32,674 nt of DNA, taken from an uncultured Collinsella sp. Its GTDB lineage: Bacteria > Actinomycetota > Coriobacteriia > Coriobacteriales > Coriobacteriaceae. Positions 1 through 6,638 of this stretch are shown here, one piece after another. The stretch lies in contig URSO01000017.1 in assembly GCA_900550415.1 (NCBI GenBank), positions 1 to 32,674 on the forward strand. The letters are read 5' to 3'. The translations under genes and the position numbers were made by a program. Numbering within the stretch: position 1 is the first letter of the stretch; each line of letters starts with the position of its first letter. The notes under the pieces were generated by a model that saw only the letters and a program-made list of their open reading frames with translations, was not told the origin of the DNA and did no database searches.

Positions 1-91
1 GGGTTTGGTCGATCGCGAGTTCCGCACGAGCCGGAGAGCACTTAATGTGCTCTCCGTGCGAGCGGGACTGTCCGAGCAGGCGACCAAACCC
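1..91. repeat. nested inverted repeat, 91 nt
   Basis: The first 11 bases (GGGTTTGGTCG) are exactly complementary to 81-91 (CGACCAAACCC). Nested inside is a perfect 10-bp hairpin, CGGAGAGCAC (32-41) with GTGCTCTCCG (47-56) and loop TTAAT. The whole stretch can fold into one closed structure. It lies downstream of manA on the minus strand but has no T-run on either side, so it is not a classical terminator. It may be a REP-like palindrome or a structured RNA from a neighbour outside the window. Function unknown. Confidence 0.5.
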
Positions 92-128
92 CGCGCCCCG
101 TCCCGGCGAGCGCTCGGGGACCGGTAGC

Positions 129-1061
129 TTACAGGTGGCTGATGATCAGTTCCATCTTGCCTTCGAGGTCGATGGAGCTGACGGTGCTCGGGGCCAGCAG
201 GTGGCTGCCCTTGTGAACGGGCTCGCCGCACACGGTGCCCTCGCCGTCGATGACCGACAGACACATGAAGGGCCAGTGCTGGTCGAGGGTCTTGCTGCCG
301 TTGACGCGCACGCGATCGACGGTGTAGCAGGAGTTAGACTCGAGCTCGGTCACGCCGTCGACCTCGGGCGCGGTCACGGTGCCGTCGGTCGGTGCCTGAA
401 CATCAAAGTCGATGCAGTCGAGGCTCTGCTCAATATGCAGCGGGCGCAGCTTGCCGTCGGTGCCGGGACGGTCGTAGTCGTACAGGCGATACGTCACGTC
501 GCTCGACTGCTGCGTCTCCAAAATGAGCGTGCCGGTCTTGATGGCGTGGACGGTACCGGAATCAATCTGGAAAAAGTCGCCCTTGTGGATCGGCAGCACG
601 TTGAGCATGTCGTCCCAGCGGCCGTCTTCGATCATCTGTGCAGCCTCGGCGCGGTCCTTGGCGCGCTGGCCGACGATGATTGTGGCGCCGGGCTCGCAGT
701 CCAGCACATACCAGCACTCGGTTTTGCCCAGGCTGCCGTTCTCGTGCTCGGCGGCGTACTCGTCGTTGGGATGGATCTGGATCGAAAGGTCGTCCTTGGC
801 GTCCAGAATCTTAATGAGCAGCGGGAACTCCTTGCCCTCGCAGTTGCCAAAGAGCTCGCGGTGCTCGGCCCACAGCCACGAAAGCGTGTGGCCTGTATAC
901 GGGCCCTCAGCGATCTGGCAGTCGCCGTTGGGGTGTGCCGAGATGGCCCAGCACTCACCGATGGGGCCCTCGGGAATGTCATAACCAAATACGGTTTCGA
1001 GCTGGCGGCCGCCCCAGATCTTCTCGTGAAAGATCGGCGTCAGTTTAATCAAATCGGACAT
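129..1061 (-). CDS. manA: mannose-6-phosphate isomerase, class I (short form)
   Basis: Interconverts mannose-6-phosphate and fructose-6-phosphate in the cytoplasm. About 310 aa, the length of the short Bacillus-type ManA. The cupin zinc site is readable: SIQIHP near residues 93-98 (Q95, H97), E115 in TECWYVL, and H172 in SGTVHAI. I chose the ATG at 1061 (MSDLIKL) because a GGGGG run sits 7 nt upstream; the ATG at 1067 would leave only 1 nt. A longer reading to 1124 has no ribosome-binding site. The gene follows the GntR regulator on the same strand after about 75 nt, so the two probably form one transcript. A mannose-family PTS at the other end of the window would produce its substrate. The assignment is firm. 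Confidence 0.92.
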   Translation of the reverse strand: MSDLIKLTPIFHEKIWGGRQLETVFGYDIPEGPIGECWAISAHPNGDCQIAEGPYTGHTLSWLWAEHRELFGNCEGKEFPLLIKILDAKDDLSIQIHPNDEYAAEHENGSLGKTECWYVLDCEPGATIIVGQRAKDRAEAAQMIEDGRWDDMLNVLPIHKGDFFQIDSGTVHAIKTGTLILETQQSSDVTYRLYDYDRPGTDGKLRPLHIEQSLDCIDFDVQAPTDGTVTAPEVDGVTELESNSCYTVDRVRVNGSKTLDQHWPFMCLSVIDGEGTVCGEPVHKGSHLLAPSTVSSIDLEGKMELIISHL

Positions 1062-1136
1062 GTTCATACCCCCATGGTGTTGCGCGGCCGCCCACTCTAA
1101 ACGAGCCGTAACGAGCGCCCGCATGACTACAAAAAC

Positions 1137-1856
1137 CTATGCCAACGTTACGTTGTGCAGCTCAAAGCGGTCACCAACGTTGCGCGAGATCGAATGCTCA
1201 AAGGCGGTGCCGCTATCCAAAAAGCCAATCTGGTTGAGCTCGAGCAGGGGAGAGCCGGGTTTGGTGTCCAGGCGCTCAGCCTCTTCCTCGGTTGCCGCTA
1301 CGGCGCGAATGGTGCGGTGGAAGCTCGAAATCTTCAGCCCGCATTGCTTGCGGATGAAGCTGTAGACCGATCCATACAGGTCTTTCTTTTTAAGGCCCGG
1401 AATCAGCTCGAGGGGCATGTAGGTGTACTCGATAACGATGGGCTTCTCGTCGACCTGGCGCACGCGCACGATGTGATAGGCAAAGTCGTCCTCGGCAATT
1501 CCCAGCTGGGCAGCGACGTCTGCTGGCGGATTGACAATCGAGAAATCGTAGACCACCGAGGTCACCTTCTCCCCGCGGTGCTCATACGAAAAGCCCTGGG
1601 AGCGATCGTTCTTGCCCTGGAAAAACGCCTGGCCGGGAAGCCCCGCCGTGTCCTTAACGTAGGTGCCCGATCCGCGCCGGCTGGTAACAAGACCTTCATC
1701 GGTAATCTGCTCAATAGCTCGTTTGACGGTGATTTTGGAAACGCTATAGAGCTCGCAGAACTCAACGACGGTGGGCAGCTTGTCGCCCGGCTTTAGAGCG
1801 CCGTCCTCGATGCTTCGACGGATATCTGCAGCTATTGCCTCGTATTTGGGAATCAT
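1137..1856 (-). CDS. GntR-family transcriptional regulator, HutC subfamily (UTRA domain)
   Basis: About 239 aa. The N-terminal winged helix-turn-helix covers roughly residues 1-70, with the family's LPTVVEFCELYSVSKITVKR recognition region and the RRGSGTYV wing. The rest fits a UTRA effector domain, which in this subfamily binds sugars, sugar phosphates or amino-acid derivatives. The start at 1856 (MIPKYEA) has an AAAGGAGG site about 5 nt upstream; upstream in-frame codons lack one. It is divergent from a ROK sugar kinase and co-directional with manA, so a sugar phosphate effector controlling both directions is a reasonable inference. The shared 340-bp intergenic region contains palindromes that could be its operators. 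The ligand cannot be told from sequence. Confidence 0.88.
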   Translation of the reverse strand: MIPKYEAIAADIRRSIEDGALKPGDKLPTVVEFCELYSVSKITVKRAIEQITDEGLVTSRRGSGTYVKDTAGLPGQAFFQGKNDRSQGFSYEHRGEKVTSVVYDFSIVNPPADVAAQLGIAEDDFAYHIVRVRQVDEKPIVIEYTYMPLELIPGLKKKDLYGSVYSFIRKQCGLKISSFHRTIRAVAATEEEAERLDTKPGSPLLELNQIGFLDSGTAFEHSISRNVGDRFELHNVTLA

Positions 1857-1892
1857 GGAACCTCCTTTCCGGCTTGATTGAGTACAAACGAA

Positions 1893-1898
1893 AGTATA
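1893..1898 (-). promoter_or_regulatory. candidate -10 box of the gntR-manA transcript
   Basis: Read on the minus strand this is TATACT, giving a 5' untranslated region of about 30 nt before the gntR start at 1856. No good -35 box is visible at the expected distance. The same hexamer occurs upstream of the aminotransferase gene (6591-6596) and tatA (8382-8387), which supports its use as a -10 element here. Confidence 0.4.
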
Positions 1899-1921
1899 GT
1901 CCACGCCTAAGCATCCCTATT

Positions 1922-1988
1922 GCGTTTTTGAAAAGTTCGAGAAAGATATAATCAAAAAACGCTTTTCTATATCAACTAGAGCGCTCTA
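1922..1988. promoter_or_regulatory. operator-like inverted repeats in the gntR/ROK divergent region
   Basis: Two symmetric elements lie between the divergent genes. One is an interrupted inverted repeat, GCGTTTTTGA (1922-1931) with TCAAAAAACGC (1952-1962). The other is a perfect 12-bp palindrome, TAGAGCGCTCTA (1977-1988). Autoregulated GntR proteins commonly bind such sites next to their own gene. Which of them is the operator, if either, is inference. Confidence 0.35.
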
Positions 1989-2116
1989 AATGAATATGCA
2001 TTCGAATAATGTGGTATTGAGCAAATTGATTGGCTCGAGGACGGGGTTGGGCCGTTTTGCCGCCCAGCGAACCGAATTTCATGCCTTGCGTTTTCCCAGA
2101 TAAAACCTGCCAAAAC

Positions 2117-2143
2117 AAACCTGTCCCTTTTTGACAGGTTTTT
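2117..2143. repeat. palindromic hairpin upstream of the ROK kinase gene
   Basis: AAACCTGTC (2117-2125) and GACAGGTTT (2133-2141) form a perfect 9-bp stem with loop CCTTTTT. The right arm runs into a T5 stretch, so it could end transcription in the plus direction. It also contains a perfect TTGACA (2131-2136), 20 bp from a TACCAT (2157-2162), so it might overlap the promoter of the ROK gene. GGGACAGG/CCTGTCCC-type palindromes are typical of REP-like elements. Confidence 0.45.
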
Positions 2144-2196
2144 GCCTGGGGAGCGGTACCATACAGGCAATGTTTAAACGAGAAAGGTGGGCTCCC

Positions 2197-3150
2197 ATGG
2201 AACCTAAGCAGTACTATATCGGCATCGACGTTGGCGGCACTTCGGTTAAGGAAGGCCTGTTCGACGAGGACGGCAACCTGCTTGCCAAGGCCAGCGTGCC
2301 CACGCCTCCTATCGTTGACGCCGCGGGCTTTGCCGCGGTGACCGAGGCTATCGACCAGGTGGTCGCCAAGGCCCAGATTCCGCGCGCCTTTGTGGCGGGT
2401 ATTGGCCTGGCCGTTCCGTGCCCCATCCCGGCATCGGGCGATGCCAAGGTCAAGGCCAACATTGCCATTAACCTGCCCGAGCTAAGAGTCGCCATTCAGG
2501 AGCACTGCCCCGACGCGGTCGTTAAGTACGAAAACGATGCCAACGCCGCTGCCATGGGCGAGGCCTGGCTCGGCTCTGCCAAGGGCGTACAGAACGTGGT
2601 GATGGTCACCATCGGTACCGGCGTGGGCGGTGGCGTTATCGTTAACGGCGACGTGGTATCGGGCGTTGTGGGTGCCGGCGGCGAGATTGGCCACATGTGC
2701 CTGAACCCCGAAGAGGAGCGCACCTGCGGCTGTGGCGGCCATGGCCATCTGGAGCAGTATTCCAGCGCCACCGGCGTGGTGAGTAACTACCTTGCCGAGT
2801 GCAAGAAGGCGGGCGTCGAGCCCATCGAGCTCACCGGGCCTTCTGATTCCAAGGACGTGTTCCAGGCCTGCCGCGAGGGTGACAAGCTCGCGCTGGCAGC
2901 TGCCGATACCATGGCCGACTATCTCGGCCGCGCCCTGGCGCTTATTGCCAACGTGGTCGATCCCGAGATGTTCCTGATCGGCGGCGGTGCTTCCGCTTCG
3001 GCCGATGTCTACCTCGACAAGGTCCGCGAGCACTTTAAGCAGTACGCGCTCTCCGCCTCGCGCGAGACGCCCATTAAGGTCGCTTCGCTCGGCAACGACG
3101 CCGGCATCATCGGTGCCGCTTACGTAGCCCTGCGCGCCGCCGGTAAATAG
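2197..3150 (+). CDS. ROK-family sugar kinase (glucokinase-like)
   Basis: 317 aa. Probably phosphorylates glucose or a related hexose with ATP in the cytoplasm. The N-terminal phosphate-binding loop is IDVGGTSVKEG (about residues 10-20). A second glycine-rich nucleotide loop is VTIGTGVGGG, and DGS-type residues are replaced by ENDANAAAMGEAW around the catalytic Asp. The ROK zinc motif near residues 177-186 reads CGCGGHGHLE, so the usual third Cys (GCxE) is His184. The start at 2197 follows GAAAGGTGGG; the reading frame continues to 2131 without a ribosome-binding site. No helix-turn-helix is present, so this is an enzyme and not a ROK repressor. The sugar specificity cannot be read from the sequence. 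Confidence 0.88.
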   Translation: MEPKQYYIGIDVGGTSVKEGLFDEDGNLLAKASVPTPPIVDAAGFAAVTEAIDQVVAKAQIPRAFVAGIGLAVPCPIPASGDAKVKANIAINLPELRVAIQEHCPDAVVKYENDANAAAMGEAWLGSAKGVQNVVMVTIGTGVGGGVIVNGDVVSGVVGAGGEIGHMCLNPEEERTCGCGGHGHLEQYSSATGVVSNYLAECKKAGVEPIELTGPSDSKDVFQACREGDKLALAAADTMADYLGRALALIANVVDPEMFLIGGGASASADVYLDKVREHFKQYALSASRETPIKVASLGNDAGIIGAAYVALRAAGK

Positions 3151-3309
3151 CTGGTGCGGGGGCAGGTGGTGAAAGGGGGACAGGCTTCGTCCCTGACCTC
3201 GCCTCAGCGCTTGCCCCAAATTGTGCCGCGACCCTTCCGTCTCATAAGGTTCGGCGTCAGCGTGCTACCATAGCTACGTCCAAGTACACATATCAAGTGG
3301 AGGAAATCC

Positions 3310-4233
3310 ATGGCAAACGTTCTTGTCTTTGGTCACCAGAACCCCGATAACGACGCCATTATGAGCGCCGTCGTCCTGTCCCAGCTGCTTAACCAGGTTG
3401 AGTATGCTGGCAACACCTACGAGGCTTGCGCTCTGGGCCAGCTTCCGGCCGAGTCCGCCAAGCTGCTCGCCGATGCCGGCATTGCCGAGCCCCGCGTGAT
3501 CGAGTCCGTCGAGGCCGGTCAGCTCGTCGTCCTCACCGACCACAACGAGTCCGCCCAGTCCGTCGCCGGTCTTAAGGATGCCACGGTCTTTGGCGTCGTC
3601 GATCATCACCGCATCGGCGACTTCGAGACCGCCGGCCCGCTGCACTACATCTGCCTGCCCTGGGGCTCCAGCTGCACCATCGTCACCAAGCTCGCCGACG
3701 TGCTCGGCGTTGAGCTTTCCGACGTCCAGGCCAAGCTGCTGCTCTCGGCCATGATGACCGATACGCTCATGCTCAAGAGTCCCACCACCACCGCCGTCGA
3801 CCGCGTCGTCGCCGCCAAGCTCGGCGAGCAGGTGGGCGTCGACCCGGTCAAGTTTGGCATGGAGGTCTTCCTTACCCGTCCGTCCGGCTCCTTCACCGCA
3901 GCCGAGATGGTCGGCAACGACATCAAGATGTTCGAGCCCGCCGGCAAGAAGCTGCTCATCGGCCAGTACGAGACCGTCGACAAGAGCCGCGCGCTCGGCA
4001 TGATCGACGAGATTCGCGAGGCCATGCGTGCCTACGCCGCCGAGAAGGGTGCTGACGGCATTGTCCTGTGCATCACCGACATCATGGAGGAGGGCTCGCA
4101 GGTCCTGCTCGAGGGCGAGACCGAGGCTGCTCAGAAGGGCCTGGGCATTGCCGACGAGCACGACGGCGTCTGGATGCCGGGCGTCCTCTCCCGTAAGAAG
4201 CAGGTCGCTGCCCCCATCATGGCCGCCTGCTAG
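3310..4233 (+). CDS. ppaC: manganese-dependent inorganic pyrophosphatase (family II)
   Basis: Hydrolyses pyrophosphate to two phosphates in the cytoplasm and pulls biosynthetic reactions forward. 307 aa, the compact form without CBS domains. All metal ligands of this DHH-family enzyme are present: H9, D13 and D15 in GHQNPDND, D77 in LTDHNE, H99 and H100 in VDHH, and D151 in MMTDTLM. The C-terminal SRKKQ substrate-binding motif is intact. The start has GGAGGAAATCC directly upstream. A candidate -10 TACCAT lies at 3266-3271. It is followed by a strong terminator and appears monocistronic, unless the nhaA leader is reached by read-through. Confidence 0.96.
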   Translation: MANVLVFGHQNPDNDAIMSAVVLSQLLNQVEYAGNTYEACALGQLPAESAKLLADAGIAEPRVIESVEAGQLVVLTDHNESAQSVAGLKDATVFGVVDHHRIGDFETAGPLHYICLPWGSSCTIVTKLADVLGVELSDVQAKLLLSAMMTDTLMLKSPTTTAVDRVVAAKLGEQVGVDPVKFGMEVFLTRPSGSFTAAEMVGNDIKMFEPAGKKLLIGQYETVDKSRALGMIDEIREAMRAYAAEKGADGIVLCITDIMEEGSQVLLEGETEAAQKGLGIADEHDGVWMPGVLSRKKQVAAPIMAAC

Positions 4234-4252
4234 GTTTAGTTGACCGAACGCC

Positions 4253-4294
4253 ACGACCGGATCGCGGACGCCCCGCGCTCCGGTCGTTTTTTTG
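4253..4294 (+). terminator. intrinsic terminator of ppaC
   Basis: A 15-bp stem with one mismatch, ACGACCGGATCGCGG paired to CCGCGCTCCGGTCGT, with a short loop and an uninterrupted T-run. It ends only a few bases before the first arm of the nhaA leader structure. Confidence 0.88.
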
Positions 4295-4299
4295 TGCAC

Positions 4300-4442
4300 G
4301 GCGCCGCGCAGTCTCTTGGACAGGCGTGCCCGTGCCGTTGAGCAAATAATGTTCAACCTGTGGTTCCGCTTTTCGGCCACGCCTGCGTGCTTGTCGTGCA
4401 GGGTAGGCTAGATGCAAGCGTAATACGTTAGAGCGCGGCGCC
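4300..4442 (+). promoter_or_regulatory. candidate riboswitch aptamer or attenuator leader of nhaA
   Basis: GGCGCCGCGC (4300-4309) is exactly complementary to GCGCGGCGCC (4433-4442), closing a domain of about 143 nt. Inside are GGCGTG (4323-4328) with CACGCC (4378-4383); a 7-bp hairpin GTTGAGC/GTTCAAC (4337-4343 and 4351-4357, one G-U) with loop AAATAAT; GTGG/CCAC enclosing CCG-CTTTT-CGG; and GCTTG/CAAGC (4389-4393 and 4415-4419). The 3' arm of the closing helix is also the 5' arm of the terminator that follows, so the two folds exclude each other: the closed leader should allow transcription. Known riboswitches before nhaA are the lithium classes (nhaA-I and nhaA-II motifs). I cannot assign one by eye. 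Confidence 0.6.
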
Positions 4443-4468
4443 GCCACTTGGGCGGGCCGTGCTTTTTT
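4433..4468 (+). terminator. conditional intrinsic terminator in the nhaA leader
   Basis: GCGCGGC-G-CCGCC (4433-4445) pairs with GGCGG-GCCGTGC (4451-4462), a 12-bp stem with one bulged G, one G-U pair and loop ACTTG, followed at once by T6. It lies 33 nt before the nhaA start. Its 5' arm can pair instead with 4300-4309. Confidence 0.8.
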
Positions 4469-4501
4469 AAGACGGGAGCTTTCCCGTGAAAGGAGCCGCC
4501 C

Positions 4502-5860
4502 ATGGCAGCAACTGAGCAGCTGTTCAACGTTCGTGAGCGCAAGCGCTTTGAACGTCACGACATCTGGGAGCGCATCGCCGAGAACGGTACGATTTCCGCC
4601 GCCGTCATGGTCTTCGCCGCCATCGCCGCCGTCATTTGCGCCAATACCGATGCCTACGAGGCCATCCATCACTTTTTGGAGACCCCGCTGTATGTGGGTC
4701 TGGGCAACCTTACGGCCGGTCTCACCGTTGAGCTTTTCGTCAACGACTTCCTCATGGCGATTTTCTTTTTGTTGGTGGGCATCGAGCTTAAGTACGAGAT
4801 GACGGTCGGTGAGCTCAAGAATCCGCGTCAGGCCATGCTTCCCATGCTGGCGGCCGTGGGCGGCGTTGTCGTTCCCGCCTGCATCTACCTGATCTTTAAC
4901 CATGCCGGCGCCCGCAACGGTTGGGCCATCCCCATGGCAACCGATATTGCCTTTGCGCTGGGCGTGCTGTCGCTTTTGGGCAATCGCGTGCCCAACGGCG
5001 TGCGCGTGTTCTTCTCGACGCTCGCCATCGCCGACGACCTCATCTCCATCGCTGCCATCGCCATCTTCTACGGTCAGAGCCCCAATCCGTTTTGGTTGGG
5101 CGCCGCCGCGCTTGTGACCTGCGCGCTCGTGTGGCTCAACAAGACGCAGCATTACCGCCTTGCCCCGTATTCGGTACTGGGGCTGCTGCTGTGGTTCTGC
5201 ATGTTCAAGAGCGGCGTACATGCCACGCTTGCTGGCGTCATCTTGGCCTTTACCATCCCGGCCAAGTGTGGCGTCAAGCTCGATAGCCTCACCGATTGGC
5301 TGGGCGAGTGCCTGCCGCTGCTCGATGACCGCTACGATGATGAGGCACACATCCTGGGCCAGCATGACTTTACCGTCTCGACAACCAAGGTCGAGCGCGT
5401 CATGCACCGCGTGACCCCGCCGCTTATCCGCATGGAGCGTCTGATCTCCACGCCGGTCAACTTTGTGATCCTGCCGATCTTTGCGTTCGTAAACGCTCAG
5501 GTTCGCTTAGTGGGCGTGGACATGAGCACGCTGCTCACCGACCCGGTGACGCTCGGCGTGTACTTTGGCATGCTGCTGGGCAAGCCGATCGGCATCTTTG
5601 GTATGACGTTTGCCCTGGTTAAGCTTAAGGCCTGCGAGCTGCCGCACAATGTCAACTGGCACATGATTGCCGGCGTGGGCATTCTGGGCGGTATCGGCTT
5701 TACCATGTCGATTCTCATCAGCGGCCTTGCCTTCCCGACGGCCCAGTTTGAGGTTCTTGCAGCCAAGGCCGCTATTCTCGCCGGTTCGGTCACCGCAGCC
5801 GTGCTCGGCATGATCTACATGAGCGTGGTCTGCAAGCATCCCTCGCCCAAAGACGAGTAA
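4502..5860 (+). CDS. nhaA: Na+/H+ antiporter NhaA
   Basis: Exports Na+ (and Li+) in exchange for protons across the cytoplasmic membrane. 452 aa with about 11-12 hydrophobic segments. The key residues of the family are present: D148 in IPMATDIAFALG (E. coli D133), the aspartate pair D178-D179 in AIADDLISI (D163/D164), and K361 in LLGKPIGI (K300). It is longer than E. coli NhaA (388 aa). The extra length is an N-terminal extension and a hydrophilic insertion around residues 268-315, before the ILPIFAFVNA segment. The start follows GAAAGGAG. Just before that site, ACGGGA and TCCCGT form a small hairpin (about 4471-4487). The leader suggests ion-responsive control at the level of transcription. 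Confidence 0.96.
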   Translation: MAATEQLFNVRERKRFERHDIWERIAENGTISAAVMVFAAIAAVICANTDAYEAIHHFLETPLYVGLGNLTAGLTVELFVNDFLMAIFFLLVGIELKYEMTVGELKNPRQAMLPMLAAVGGVVVPACIYLIFNHAGARNGWAIPMATDIAFALGVLSLLGNRVPNGVRVFFSTLAIADDLISIAAIAIFYGQSPNPFWLGAAALVTCALVWLNKTQHYRLAPYSVLGLLLWFCMFKSGVHATLAGVILAFTIPAKCGVKLDSLTDWLGECLPLLDDRYDDEAHILGQHDFTVSTTKVERVMHRVTPPLIRMERLISTPVNFVILPIFAFVNAQVRLVGVDMSTLLTDPVTLGVYFGMLLGKPIGIFGMTFALVKLKACELPHNVNWHMIAGVGILGGIGFTMSILISGLAFPTAQFEVLAAKAAILAGSVTAAVLGMIYMSVVCKHPSPKDE

Positions 5861-5945
5861 GAGCGCGAAAACCGGCTCCAGAACCGATTCGGGCGCGTTC
5901 AAAATGCGGATTCGGGCGGTGCTTGCCGCCTGCCAGACACGCCAG

Positions 5946-6173
5946 TGGTCAAAAAACGCCGTTTGTGAGTACTGTCACAAACGGCGTATCATTTTAGGTG
6001 CGGAAAATAATGAACAAAGTTATAAGAACTGTACGTTAATGAGTGACCATCGACTTCCAATTTGGCGCTAGCTGACGGTGATTAGGAAGTTTCAAGTCGA
6101 GTTTTGCCGATTTCGACCAAGAATCGCTGCTACTAAAAAGGTAACAGTACTCATATTTGCCCTTTTTTGGCCA
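5946..6173. mobile_element. MITE-like inverted-repeat element, copy 1
   Basis: The right end (6127-6173) matches the right end of a second element in this window (20693-20739) at about 39 of 47 positions, sharing the core CAGTACTCATATTTGCC. The left end (5946 onward) begins TGGTCA and contains the inverted core TGAGTACTGTCAC. Around that core it has become its own 12-bp hairpin, ACGCCGTTTGTG (5956-5967) with CACAAACGGCGT (5976-5987). The interior is AT-rich and holds no open reading frame. It occupies most of the gene-free stretch between nhaA and the next gene. The left hairpin may also terminate nhaA transcription. Mobility is inferred from the repeated ends only. Confidence 0.55.
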
Positions 6174-6233
6174 CAAGCCCTAAAACAAGCCTCGCCAAGG
6201 TCGGGAAGCGGGCCAAATCGCCGGCCTCGAGGC

Positions 6234-6488
6234 TTATTCCACCGTTCCGTAGACGGCGCCCCAGCCGTGGGCGGCCAAGGCGGAGTTGAGCTGGTCGCAA
6301 AGTGACTGGCGGTCGTAGTAGCCGGGCGGCAAAAGGTTCACGATCTCCATGAGGTCGGGCGCCAGGTCCAAGATTTCGGCCTGTACGATCAGATCCAGGC
6401 GGTCGATGGCGTGGCGGTCGTAAAACAGTCCGTCGACCAGGCGCTGCAAGTCGCCGAATTCCTCGGCCTGAAACGATCCGTACTCCAT
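6234..6488 (-). CDS. small conserved-looking protein of unknown function
   Basis: 84 aa, acidic, no membrane segment or signal peptide. The start at 6488 (MEYGSFQ) has an excellent AAGGAGG site 5 nt upstream, which is the main reason to accept the gene. The C-terminal half, with LLPPGYYDRQSLCDQLNSAL and a closing GWGAVYGTVE, has the look of a compact helical domain. I do not recognise the family. It is divergent from the aminotransferase gene and ends next to the MITE-like element. Confidence 0.65.
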   Translation of the reverse strand: MEYGSFQAEEFGDLQRLVDGLFYDRHAIDRLDLIVQAEILDLAPDLMEIVNLLPPGYYDRQSLCDQLNSALAAHGWGAVYGTVE

Positions 6489-6638
6489 AGTGCCTCCTTG
6501 GGCGCCCCACGCCGGCATGCGCGGCGATTCGTAATTGATTGCGATGAACTTAATCTATCACGGCTTCATAACGTTGCGACGATGGCGGTCTATACTTAGA
6601 CGAACTGCAACGTACTGCTTCGCGAAAGGTCGCACCCC

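Noticed and set aside
45..1100. 351-codon open frame opposite manA
   Set aside because: It is antisense to a well-identified enzyme. Long reversed frames are expected in GC-rich DNA with third-position GC bias.
1976..2170. 64-codon minus-strand frame between gntR and the ROK gene
   Set aside because: No ribosome-binding site or family features; the region is rich in palindromes.
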